Shown here one piece after another: positions 15,436-22,910 of a stretch of DNA of 64,000 bases. A model generated the notes under the pieces. That model had not been told where the DNA came from. It did not search any database and was given only the letters and a program-made list of their open reading frames with translations. Both the position numbers and the translations under genes were made by a program. The stretch covers positions 1-64,000 of the forward strand of contig NZ_KQ948736.1 of assembly GCF_001514195.1 (NCBI RefSeq). Direction: 5' to 3'. The DNA comes from Streptomyces griseorubiginosus. GTDB lineage: Bacteria > Actinomycetota > Actinomycetes > Streptomycetales > Streptomycetaceae. Position 1 is the stretch's first letter; every line of letters begins with the position of its first letter.

Positions 15436-16100
15436 TGTCCGGGAAGGTGTTCTTCAGCGTGACGATGTCGCTGGACGGCTTCATGGCGCCCGAGGACGTG
15501 CCCGCCGAGGTCGTCTTCACGCCCGAGGGCCGCGACGACCCGAGGGCCCGGCGCTGGCTGGCGAAGTGGTCGGAGCTCCAGGCGTGGGTGTTCCCGCTGC
15601 GGTGGTTCCGGGAGAGCCTCGGCTTCGGCGAGGGCGGCGAGGAGGGCCTCGACAACGACTTCGCTCGGGAGATCTACGAGCGCACCGGTGCGAGCGTCAT
15701 GGGCCGGCGCATGTTCGACGCCGGCGAGCTGTCCTGGCCGGAGGAGGCGCCGTTCCACACGCCGGTGTTCGTCCTCACCCACAGCGGCCGTGACCCGTGG
15801 GAGCGGCCGGGCGGCACCACCTTCCACTTCGTCCAGGACGGCGTCGAGAGCGCCCTGCTCCAGGCCCGCGAGGCGGCCGGCGACCGGGACGTGCGCATCT
15901 CCGGGGGCGCCGAGACGATTCAGCAGTACCTGGACCGTGGCCTGATCGACGAGTTCTCGATCACCCTCACCCCCGTGCTTCTCGGCGCCGGCATCCGCCT
16001 CTTCGACCACATCGACGCGGACCGCCTGACGCTCACCCAGTCCCGCGCGGACGCGTCGTCCCGGGTGACCCACCTGACGTACACCGTCGCGAAGCGGTAG
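15435..16100 (+). CDS. Dihydrofolate reductase-family (RibD C-terminal) protein
   Basis: A 221-residue protein with the RibD-C/DHFR-like fold: FFSVTMSLDGFMAP at the N-terminus, the nucleotide-binding region GASVMGRRMFDAGEL, and DVRISGGAETIQQYLDRGLI plus DEFSITLTPVLLGAGIRLFD near the end. These proteins bind NADPH and reduce small heterocycles; most in ArsR-SRPBCC operons are uncharacterised. Its ATG overlaps the SRPBCC stop codon by one base. A strong terminator lies directly after the stop. With its two upstream neighbours it makes a self-contained stress or detoxification-type operon; that role is inference. Confidence 0.9.
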   Translation: MSGKVFFSVTMSLDGFMAPEDVPAEVVFTPEGRDDPRARRWLAKWSELQAWVFPLRWFRESLGFGEGGEEGLDNDFAREIYERTGASVMGRRMFDAGELSWPEEAPFHTPVFVLTHSGRDPWERPGGTTFHFVQDGVESALLQAREAAGDRDVRISGGAETIQQYLDRGLIDEFSITLTPVLLGAGIRLFDHIDADRLTLTQSRADASSRVTHLTYTVAKR

Positions 16101-16126
16101 CCCCGGGACCGAGCGGTCCCGGGGCA
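16101..16126. terminator. Strong hairpin terminator between convergent operons
   Basis: A perfect 11-bp stem: GCCCCGGGACC (16101-16111) pairs with GGTCCCGGGGC (16116-16126), with a GAGC tetraloop. It begins immediately after the stop codon of the DHFR-like gene and lies 29 bp beyond the end of the leftward acyl-CoA operon, so it can serve both directions. Confidence 0.85.
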
Positions 16127-16154
16127 GGTGGACTGTTCTTTCAGCACAGACCGC

Positions 16155-17357
16155 TCACACGAACGCGCTCTGGCCGGTGATCGACTTGCCCACGATCAGG
16201 GTGTTCATCTCGCGCGTGCCCTCGAAGGAGTAGATCGCCTCGGCGTCGGCGAAGAAGCGCGGGATGTCGTGGTCCAGGAGGATGCCGTTGCCTCCGAAGA
16301 TCTCGCGGCTCCAGCCGACGACCTCCCGCATCCGCGAGGTGACGAACGCCTTGGCCAGCGAGGACTGTTCGTCGCGGAAGATGCCGGCGTCCTGGAGACG
16401 GGCGAGCTGCACGAGCATGCCCCAGGACGCGGTGATGTTGCCGAGGCTCTTGACCAGGAGGTCCTGGACGAGCTGGAAGCCTCCGATGGGGCGACCGAAC
16501 TGCTTCCGCTCCCGGGCGTAGTCCAGGGCGAGTTCGTAGGCGCCGACCATGACACCGAGGGCCTGCCAGGCGACACCCGCGCGGGTCGCGCGCAGGATCT
16601 CGGCGACGTCGCGGAAGGAGTCGATGTTCTGAAGGCGGTTGGCCTCCGGTACCCGGACGTCGGTCAGGGTGATCTCGCCGTTCTCGACGATGCGGAAGGC
16701 AAGCTTGTTCTCGATCTTCTTCGGGTCGAAGCCGGGCATGTCCTTCTCGACGACGAAGCCCTTGACGTGGTTGTCGTCCTCGTCGCGTGCCCAGACCACG
16801 ACGTAGTCGGCGAAGGTGGCGTTGCCGATCCACTTCTTGGCGCCGTTGAGCACCCAGGTGTCGCCCTCGCGCCGGGCGGTGGTGCGCATGCCGCCCGCGA
16901 CGTCGGAGCCGCCGAGGGGCTCGGTCATCGCGAACGCGCCGATCCTGTCCATCGCCGCCATCGCCGGCAGCCAGCGGTCGCGCTGCTCCTGGTCGCCTCC
17001 TGAGTAGATGGAGTACATGGCCAGGCCGTTGTGGACGCCGAAGAAGGTGGACACCGAGGCGTCGGTACGGGCCATCTCCATGGCCATGGTGCCGCTGAGC
17101 AGGTTGCTGACGGCGGGGCGGTGCTCGCCGTAGCCCTCGTAGGGGAGGCCGGCGAGGCCGCTCTCGCGGAACAGGCCGATGAGCTCCGTCGGGAACTCGC
17201 CCTTGGCCCAGTTCTCGTTGACCAGCGGCTTGACCTGGTCGCGCATGAGGTCGCGGGCCCTGAGGAGGAGCTTGCGCTCGTCGTCGGACAGCAGGGTCTC
17301 GTAGGCGTAGAAGTCCGCGACCAGCTGGTCCTGGAGCGGTTCGTGGGTGGTGGTCAT
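16155..17357 (-). CDS. Acyl-CoA dehydrogenase (glutaryl-CoA dehydrogenase/ACX4-like subgroup)
   Basis: A 400-residue flavoprotein forming the alpha,beta double bond of an acyl-CoA. FAD/substrate signatures are AFAMTEPLGGSDVAG and WVLNGAKKWIGNATFADYVV; the catalytic Glu is in AIYSFEGTREMNTLIVGKSI, the position used by glutaryl-CoA dehydrogenase and plant short-chain oxidase ACX4. The Arg that binds the distal carboxylate in glutaryl-CoA dehydrogenase (in D-S-G-Y-R-S) is replaced here (D-A-S-V-S-T), so a monocarboxylic short-chain substrate is more likely than glutaryl-CoA. Start ATG at 17357 follows GGAGGAGAACTGAG. Last gene of a five-gene operon, one base after the preceding stop codon. Confidence 0.9.
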   Translation of the reverse strand: MTTTHEPLQDQLVADFYAYETLLSDDERKLLLRARDLMRDQVKPLVNENWAKGEFPTELIGLFRESGLAGLPYEGYGEHRPAVSNLLSGTMAMEMARTDASVSTFFGVHNGLAMYSIYSGGDQEQRDRWLPAMAAMDRIGAFAMTEPLGGSDVAGGMRTTARREGDTWVLNGAKKWIGNATFADYVVVWARDEDDNHVKGFVVEKDMPGFDPKKIENKLAFRIVENGEITLTDVRVPEANRLQNIDSFRDVAEILRATRAGVAWQALGVMVGAYELALDYARERKQFGRPIGGFQLVQDLLVKSLGNITASWGMLVQLARLQDAGIFRDEQSSLAKAFVTSRMREVVGWSREIFGGNGILLDHDIPRFFADAEAIYSFEGTREMNTLIVGKSITGQSAFV

Positions 17358-17358
17358 C

Positions 17359-18321
17359 TCAGTTCTCCTCCTTGTCCGCGCTGTCCAGGGCTGCGAGGAC
17401 AGCGAGTTGCCTGCGGTCGCGCGTCTCGGCGAGTTCCGAGTACGTGGAGGAGCCGTAGGCCTTCTCGACGGCGCGGATGAGCCGTTCCTGTTCGTCTTCC
17501 TGCTGCGCGGGGGTGCCGAGTTGCGCGCCCGTCCGCTGCATGGACCTGCCGATGTGCTCGACCAGGTGCCGGTAGCCGCCGGGGCCGCCGCCCAGGTGCG
17601 CGCCGAGGAACGGCCCGACCGTGGCCCAGCGCAGGCCCAGCGAGTTGGTCATGACCTTGTCGAGGTCCTCGGGGGTCACGACCCCCTCCTGGACGAGGTA
17701 CGCGGCCTCGCGGCTGAGCGCGTTCTGGAGGCGGTTGCCGACGAAGCCGGGGATCTCCTTGCGCTCGACGACCGGGGTGCGGCCGACCGAGGTGTAGAAG
17801 TCCACCGCCGCCCGGACGGCCTGCTCGCCACTGCGCTCGCCGGGCACGACCTCCACGAGCGGGATCAGGTGCGGCGGGTTGAAGGGGTGGCCGATCAGGA
17901 CCCGGGCGGCGTCCTCGTCGGAGAGTTCTTGTGTGAACGCGCTCGACGGGATCGCCGACGAGGAGCTGAGCAGCAGCGCGTCGGCGGGCGCCTCGCGTGC
18001 CAGCGTGGCGAACAGCTCCTTCTTGAACTCGACGCGCTCGGGGCCGTTCTCCTGAACGACGTCCACGTCCCGGACCGCTTCGGTCACCTCGGGAGCGAGG
18101 CGGACGCGGTCGGCGAGGCCGGTGACGTCCAGGCCGCGGGCGGCCAGGTGCGGGGTGTACCGGGCCAGGGCCTCGTCCACGGCCTCGGCGAGGTCGGGGC
18201 GCGGGTCGCTGACCCGCACGGTCAGTCCGTGGGCCGCGAACAGCGCTGTCCAGGACAGTCCGATGGTGCCGGCGCCGATGACGGCGGCCGTACGAAAGGG
18301 ACGACGGAAGGGGCGGGTCAT
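17359..18321 (-). CDS. 3-hydroxyacyl dehydrogenase (lambda-crystallin / carnitine dehydrogenase-like)
   Basis: A 320-residue NAD-dependent dehydrogenase. The Rossmann loop is AAVIGAGTIGLSWTALFAAH; the catalytic region is SSSSAIPSSAF with GHPFNPPHLIPLVEVVPG (His and Glu of the dyad); the helical C-terminal domain includes EIPGFVGNRLQNALSREA. This branch holds 3-hydroxyacyl-CoA dehydrogenases but also enzymes acting on free hydroxy acids (L-carnitine and L-gulonate dehydrogenases), and the segment GLRWATVGPFLGAHLGGG leans toward the latter. In the operon it would oxidise a 3-hydroxy to a 3-oxo compound, the substrate type for the decarboxylase encoded just upstream with a 4-bp ATGA overlap. CoA versus free-acid specificity is open. 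Confidence 0.87.
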   Translation of the reverse strand: MTRPFRRPFRTAAVIGAGTIGLSWTALFAAHGLTVRVSDPRPDLAEAVDEALARYTPHLAARGLDVTGLADRVRLAPEVTEAVRDVDVVQENGPERVEFKKELFATLAREAPADALLLSSSSAIPSSAFTQELSDEDAARVLIGHPFNPPHLIPLVEVVPGERSGEQAVRAAVDFYTSVGRTPVVERKEIPGFVGNRLQNALSREAAYLVQEGVVTPEDLDKVMTNSLGLRWATVGPFLGAHLGGGPGGYRHLVEHIGRSMQRTGAQLGTPAQQEDEQERLIRAVEKAYGSSTYSELAETRDRRQLAVLAALDSADKEEN

Positions 18322-19067
18322 GAGGAAGCGCCTCCCTTCAGGTAGTCGTGGACCGGCTCGACGCCCGCGAGCGTCAGGTCGGTGAGGATGTGGCTCGCGG
18401 AGACGACCTCCAGGACCGGAAGGTCGGCCAGCGGGGCGAGCGCGTGCTGGAAGAGCTGGAGCCGGGCGGGGCCGGTCCAGGCGCCCTTGACGGTGAGGTC
18501 GGTGATGCGGGTGCGGACGAGTTCCTGGACGCGCGGCAGACCGTCGTAGCCGGGGATCGTCTTGAGCATGAAGGTCGGCACGGTGATCTGCGCCTCGGCC
18601 TCGGCCCGGTCCAGTTCGTGGTGCTTGTAGCCCATGGTCGCGGTGGCGACCCGCAGGCTGCCGTGGTCGAGGGTGCCGACGACAGCGCCGGAGTCGACGT
18701 ACAGCGACGGTGAGCCGATGACCTTCGGGTAGGCGGCGACCTCGCGGCCGGAGGCGGTGGCCGGGAAGTTGTCGAGGTACATGGCGTGCAGGTACTCGCC
18801 CCGCTCGCCCCCGAACCGGACCGGGATCGCCTGGCCGGCCTCCGTGTAGGGGCCGTAGCCGCTGACGTCGCCCATCTTCATGACCTCGAACCGGACCAAC
18901 GGCTCGTCGATCCGCAGGGGTTCGGGGGCGACGGCCCGCAGGGCGTCGGGATCGGTGCGGTAGACGATGTTGAGGTACTCGCGGTCGGTGAACCGCGGGA
19001 CCATCGGCGGGTACGCCGGGCTGCTCAGGGGCGTGGTCAGGCGCTGTCGTACGTCCTGGGTCCGCAT
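18318..19067 (-). CDS. adc: Acetoacetate decarboxylase
   Basis: A 249-residue protein closely resembling clostridial acetoacetate decarboxylase along its whole length (EYLNIVYRTDPDALRAVAPE, DEPLVRFEVM, YTEAGQAIPV, VGTLDHGSLRVATATMGYKH, WTGPARLQLFQHALAPLADL). The Schiff-base lysine falls at residue 115 (AAYPK), with Arg29 and Glu76 also at the classical positions. The neighbouring Lys116, once thought to lower the pKa, is Val here. The enzyme turns a free 3-oxo acid (acetoacetate) into a ketone and CO2. It sits inside a beta-oxidation-like operon, 7 bp from the hydratase gene and overlapping the dehydrogenase gene by 4 bp. The true substrate could be a larger 3-oxo acid. Confidence 0.92.
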   Translation of the reverse strand: MRTQDVRQRLTTPLSSPAYPPMVPRFTDREYLNIVYRTDPDALRAVAPEPLRIDEPLVRFEVMKMGDVSGYGPYTEAGQAIPVRFGGERGEYLHAMYLDNFPATASGREVAAYPKVIGSPSLYVDSGAVVGTLDHGSLRVATATMGYKHHELDRAEAEAQITVPTFMLKTIPGYDGLPRVQELVRTRITDLTVKGAWTGPARLQLFQHALAPLADLPVLEVVSASHILTDLTLAGVEPVHDYLKGGASS

Positions 19068-19074
19068 GCCGGCC

Positions 19075-19848
19075 TCACCGCCCCGTCCACCGGGCGGGCC
19101 GGCGCTCGGCGAAGGCGGTCATGCCCTCGCGTACGTCGTCCGAGGCCATCAGGGTCTTCATCTCGCCGCGCTGGAAGGCGAAGGCCTCGGCGTCGGGGGC
19201 TCCGTCGGCGGCACGCACGACGCGCTTGATGGCGGCCAGCGCCAACGGGGCGTTCCCGGCCAGTTGTCCGGCCAGACGCAGGGCCTCGGGAAGCGCCTGG
19301 CCCTTGGCGGTGACCCGGTTGGCCAGGCCGAGTTCGCCGGCGCGGCGGCCGTCGACGGGTTCCCCGGTCAGCAGCAGTTCCATGGCCAGGTGGTGCGGGA
19401 CGCGCTTGGGCAGGCGGATCACCCCGCCGCCCGCGGCGATCAGGCCGCGCTTGACCTCGGGCAGGCCGAACCGCGCGTCCTCGGCGGCGACGATCAGGTC
19501 GCAGGCCAGGGCGAGTTCGAAGCCGCCGCCCATGGCGAAGCCCTCCACGGCGGCGACAAGGGGCTTGGCGGGTTCGGCCTCGGTCAGCCCGCCGAAGCCG
19601 CGGCCCTCGACCTCGGGCGACTCGCCGCGCAGCGCGGCCTTGAGGTCCATGCCCGCGCTGAACGTGCCGCCCTCGCCGGTCAGGACGCCGGCCCGCAGGG
19701 TGGGGTCGGCCTCCAGTACGTCGAGTGCTTCGGTCAGGGCGCCTGCGACCGCGGCGTTCACGGCGTTGCGGGCCTCGGGGCGGTCGAGGGTGATCAGCAG
19801 GGTGGAGTCGATGCGTTCGGTGCGCACGGGGGGTGCGGGGGTGCTCAT
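19075..19848 (-). CDS. Enoyl-CoA hydratase/isomerase (crotonase)
   Basis: A 257-residue crotonase. The oxyanion-hole segments are GTFSAGMDLKAALRG and FAMGGGFELALACDLIVAAE; the catalytic-glutamate region FGLPEVKRGLIAAGGGVIRL carries the second Glu, but a hydratase normally also has Glu in the first position (the 'ALGGG-E' helix), present here as GGGFELALAC. It most likely hydrates a 2-enoyl-CoA to a 3-hydroxyacyl-CoA. The ATG at 19848 follows GGAAGGACC. It lies between the CoA-transferase gene (19 bp) and the decarboxylase gene (7 bp) on the same strand. Confidence 0.9.
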   Translation of the reverse strand: MSTPAPPVRTERIDSTLLITLDRPEARNAVNAAVAGALTEALDVLEADPTLRAGVLTGEGGTFSAGMDLKAALRGESPEVEGRGFGGLTEAEPAKPLVAAVEGFAMGGGFELALACDLIVAAEDARFGLPEVKRGLIAAGGGVIRLPKRVPHHLAMELLLTGEPVDGRRAGELGLANRVTAKGQALPEALRLAGQLAGNAPLALAAIKRVVRAADGAPDAEAFAFQRGEMKTLMASDDVREGMTAFAERRPARWTGR

Positions 19849-19867
19849 GGTGGTCCTTCCGGGTCGA

Positions 19868-21037
19868 TCAGCGGACAGCGGCGGCGAGTTCGGCGAGGAC
19901 GTCCTCGGTGTCCTGGCCCGCGACCGGTGCCAGGCGGCGGATCGAGCCGGGGGTGGCGGAGAACCGCACCGGGATGCCGATGGTGCGGACCGTGCCCTCG
20001 GTCGGGTGCTCGACGGTGTCGAGGAGGTGGCCGTCACGGACGTACGGGTCCTCGTGCGCGCGGTCCAGTTCCAGCACCGGGGCCATCGGGATGCTGTGCT
20101 TGGCGCACACCTCCGCCCACTCCTCGGTGGTCAGCGCGGGGGCGCAGGCCGCCAGGAGCGCGGCCAGGTCCTCGTGGTCGGCGCTGTCGATGGCATCCCC
20201 GTTGACCCTCGGGTCCTCGGCGAGGTCGGGGCGTCCGGCCGCCGTGATGAAGTCCCGGTAGTTGGGCGGGTTGTACGGCATGACACAGGCCAGGCCGTCC
20301 TTGGTGCGCACCGCCCGGTGGCCCTTGAGCATGGACAGCGGGAAGCCGGTGGGTCCGGTCTCGGGGACATGGGTGTGGCCGGCGAGGTGCTCGACCAGGT
20401 TGAACGCGATCAGCGTGTCCGTCATGGGGATCTCGACGAGCTGGCCCCGGCCGGTGCGGCCGCGGTGGAGCAGGGCGGCCAGGACGCTGTAGGCGATGGT
20501 CAGCGAGGAGACCTTGTCGCCGATGATGGTCGGCAGGTAGACGGGCTCGCCGAGCGCCCGGTCGGCGATGTCGACGAGGCCGGAGGCGGCCTGCACGGTC
20601 TCGTCGTACGCGGCGTTGCCTGCGCGGTCGGAGTCGCCGCGGAATCCCTGGGCGTGCGCGTAGACGAGGCCGGGGTTGCGGGCGGCGATGTCGTCGTAGG
20701 ACAAGCCCAGGCGGTGCAGCGCGCCGGGCCGCATGTTGGTGATCAGCACGTCGGCGGTGTCGATCAGCTTCAGCGCGTGCTCGCGCTGGGTGTCGTCCTT
20801 GAGGTTGAGGGAGACGCTGCGCTTGTTGCGGTTGACGTTGAGGTTCAGCGGGGTCATCCCGGGCGTGGTGCGGTAGTGGCCCACGCGGACGGTGTCGGCC
20901 GGAGACTCGATCTTGACCACGTCCGCGCCGAGGTCACCGAGGATCTGGGCGGCGTAGGGGCCCATCACCACGGTCGACAGGTCGATCACCCGGATGCCCT
21001 CCAGGGGGCCGGTGACGGTGTCTGCGAGGTCCGTCAT
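19868..21037 (-). CDS. Family III (CaiB/BaiF) CoA-transferase
   Basis: A 389-residue CoA-transferase and first gene of the operon. Diagnostic segments: LEGIRVIDLSTVVMGPYAAQ, LGDLGADVVKIESP, NRNKRSVSLNLK, and DVLITNMRPGALHRLGLSYD; the catalytic Asp of the family lies in AAYDETVQAASG. It transfers CoA between carboxylic acids, so the pathway can be primed without ATP. Start ATG at 21037 follows GAGGAAAGCC (an in-frame GTG at 21049 overlaps that site). An operon with no acyl-CoA synthetase or thiolase but with a decarboxylase suggests CoA recycling from the 3-oxoacyl-CoA product to the incoming acid. Confidence 0.9.
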   Translation of the reverse strand: MTDLADTVTGPLEGIRVIDLSTVVMGPYAAQILGDLGADVVKIESPADTVRVGHYRTTPGMTPLNLNVNRNKRSVSLNLKDDTQREHALKLIDTADVLITNMRPGALHRLGLSYDDIAARNPGLVYAHAQGFRGDSDRAGNAAYDETVQAASGLVDIADRALGEPVYLPTIIGDKVSSLTIAYSVLAALLHRGRTGRGQLVEIPMTDTLIAFNLVEHLAGHTHVPETGPTGFPLSMLKGHRAVRTKDGLACVMPYNPPNYRDFITAAGRPDLAEDPRVNGDAIDSADHEDLAALLAACAPALTTEEWAEVCAKHSIPMAPVLELDRAHEDPYVRDGHLLDTVEHPTEGTVRTIGIPVRFSATPGSIRRLAPVAGQDTEDVLAELAAAVR

Positions 21038-21063
21038 GGCTTTCCTCACTCCTTGCTTCGCGA

Positions 21064-21081
21064 TTTCCGTGTATCTGGAAA
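21064..21081. promoter_or_regulatory. Inverted repeat TTTCC-N8-GGAAA upstream of the CoA-transferase operon
   Basis: Five-bp arms (21064-21068 and 21077-21081) flank GTGTATCT, 26 bp upstream of the start of the leftward operon. The surrounding 21055-21110 is unusually AT-rich for the window and includes TAACTT on the minus strand, a plausible -10. Operator function is a guess; no regulator gene adjoins the operon. Confidence 0.4.
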
Positions 21082-21109
21082 CTAAGTTATCGCGAGGAGT
21101 GCGGGGAAG

Positions 21110-21643
21110 GAAGCAGATGGAATGACCGAATAGCGAAAGGCGGTATGACCGCTGCGGTCATACCGCCTGCTCAGACCGCTTCCCTTGCTCGAATTTCTCT
21201 TACCGAGGCGTACGGCCCCACCTCTGAGGAATTCTTGCCGAATTCGGAAATGCCGATTTCACGGCCGTCCGCCAGGAGAAGACGGTGAACTGATGACACC
21301 TTCCTCGGCGAGCCCGCCCCAGACACGCCGGGTTTCCTGTAAATGGAGTCGTCGACACTGGCGCGGTCCGCGGGACGTCGGGTCTCGCGGCGGAGGCCGA
21401 CCGCGCCTCCGGTACCACCACACCGCACGCGCTTCGAACACTTGAACCACTCAGCCAGGAGAACCTTGGCCCAGCGACAGCAATGCAGCAGCGGGGATGC
21501 CTCAGCCTGCCGTTTTCGGCTCTCGCCGAAAGACATTGGTCCACCTTCCTGACAGCAGCCACTCTTGCCGGGAACGCGGATGCCGAGGACGCGTCAGTCC
21601 CGGGGCCGCTCAGACCGTCCGACTGTCCCAAGGGGGAACACTC
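21110..21643. other. Gap without a confident gene, AT-richer than surroundings
   Basis: Between the acyl-CoA operon promoter and the small secreted protein gene. Minus-strand frames of about 120-145 codons exist (for example 21171-21536), but their codon third positions are not GC-biased like real genes here, and no family is recognised. The final 60 bp hold the ribosome binding site of the next gene (AAGGGGGAACACTC). The rest may be decayed sequence. Confidence 0.5.
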
Positions 21644-22030
21644 ATGATCCGCTCAGTGAGAGCCACCGCCGCGACCATGGCGTCTGCCGTCATCGCCGCC
21701 GCCGGCCTTGTCTTCGGCACCGCGGGCTCTGCCCACGCCACGGGACACGGCCCCGGCTACTACGGCGTCTGGGCCTCCGGCGTCAACGTCCGTGCCGGCG
21801 GCGGGGAACAGTGCTACCTCTATCCGTCGACCAGCAACTGCCCGGACGTGCAGACCACAGTGAGCAGCCCGGCCCAGGTGTGGGTGTACTGCCAGCAGGA
21901 GGGGGCCCAGAGCGTCGGCAACAACCCCTACTGGGTCTGGGTGCTCACCGCGAGCGGCCACCGGGGCTATATGGCCAGCTACTACACCAACAACGCCACC
22001 AACTGGATCGACGGTGTCGAGCGCTGCTGA
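21644..22030 (+). CDS. Small secreted SH3-like protein
   Basis: A 128-residue precursor. Residues 1-32 form a Sec signal peptide (RSVRATAATMASAVIAAAGL, cleavage likely after SAHA). The mature part has GVWASGVNVRAGGGEQCYLY, the 'V-N-V-R-x-G' start of bacterial SH3-like domains, then VWVYCQQEGAQSVG and WVWVLTASGHRGYMASYYTN, the usual 'W-x-x-V' and 'G-Y-x-x-x-x-Y' strands. Four cysteines could make two disulfides. Such proteins bind cell-wall peptides or serve as secreted inhibitors or hydrolase partners; no catalytic domain is present. The ATG at 21644 follows AAGGGGGAAC. It stands alone. Confidence 0.8.
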   Translation: MIRSVRATAATMASAVIAAAGLVFGTAGSAHATGHGPGYYGVWASGVNVRAGGGEQCYLYPSTSNCPDVQTTVSSPAQVWVYCQQEGAQSVGNNPYWVWVLTASGHRGYMASYYTNNATNWIDGVERC

Positions 22031-22910
22031 CGCCGCCAAGGGGGCTCCGGTCGTCCCCACAGACCTGGTCACTCCGAGGCTTCAGGCCGACCGGCCCCCG
22101 CAGCCGACTGCGCGGACCATGAAGGGCGAATTCCGGGCTGAGCGACCAGGCGGGTGTCGACAGTCACGTATTTCCGCGGCGGCCCTGCTCCACCTGATCC
22201 CCCGGATAGAGGCGGTGATGGCCGGCGAGCCCCGCTGGTGATGCAGGGCCCGACGCGCCGGTCCCGCCCGTCCAGCCGCGGCCCGGGCACCCCCACGGAG
22301 CGCGCGTGATTCCGCACTGCCCAAGGCCTTCCGCTTGCTTGCGTGGACAGCGGAAGGCCTTGCCGTCGAGCAACACGAACGGCCACAAACCCCTGGGCGA
22401 CTGCGTTGTCGTCGACGTACCCCGGAAGATGACGGTGCCGGATGAGGCGCAATCCGCCGTGTCGGCCCGCTGCTCCCAGTCTCGGGACATTCAAGGACCC
22501 GCCTCTGAGCGCTCCACTTCCGGCGACCGCATGGCGCTGAGGGAGGCGGCCGCAGGGGGTGCGGGTGCCGGTCGGACACCAGTGGGCAGCCGGCATGCGA
22601 GGGTGGCGGCGACGGCAGTGAAGGCGAGGAGGTTTTCCGACTTGCGCGTGGGCAGGGCGATCCTCGGCTCTGCTGGGGCAGTTGGGATACGGCCGTGTTG
22701 ACCGGTCCCCTCAGCGACGGCACGGGGGATGGCGGCATCATCCGAAGCCGGCCGCAGCCGTTTCCCGGCATCCGACACCCACTCCGCCTTCCGTGTCCCC
22801 CGCCCGAAGTCGGCGCCGAACCCGAAGACCCTCCTCTCCACCCGGCAGCGGGTCAGTTCACCGCCGGTTCGCAATCCGGCACCCAAGTCCCGGAAATCCG
22901 CAAGCAGATG
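22031..22910. other. 880-bp stretch without a recognisable gene
   Basis: No reading frame here shows the codon bias of neighbouring genes or a recognisable family. Frames on both strands are rich in Arg, Ser and Pro and interrupted. The only strong structure is a 14-bp inverted repeat at 22322-22362. The region may be a decayed mobile element or gene; no terminal repeats or transposase motif could be identified. Confidence 0.6.
22322..22362. repeat. Perfect 14-bp inverted repeat with 13-nt loop
   Basis: CAAGGCCTTCCGCT (22322-22335) pairs perfectly with AGCGGAAGGCCTTG (22349-22362). It lies 290 bp downstream of the secreted SH3-like gene in otherwise featureless DNA. It could be a terminator, although it is far from any stop codon and has no U-tract, or an inverted repeat left by a mobile element. 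Confidence 0.6.

Noticed and set aside
16155..17357. Acyl-CoA dehydrogenase as a true glutaryl-CoA dehydrogenase
   Set aside because: The catalytic Glu region is similar, but the arginine that holds the distal carboxylate of glutaryl-CoA is not conserved, so decarboxylating activity on glutaryl-CoA is unlikely.
21171..21536. Minus-strand frame of 121 codons upstream of the secreted SH3-like gene
   Set aside because: Third codon positions do not show the GC bias of true genes here, no ribosome site was seen and no family was recognised.
22082..22771. Minus-strand 229-codon frame in the 22-23 kb gap, considered as a decayed transposase
   Set aside because: No DDE motif, terminal repeats or target duplication could be found; Arg/Ser/Pro-rich content fits noncoding GC-rich sequence.
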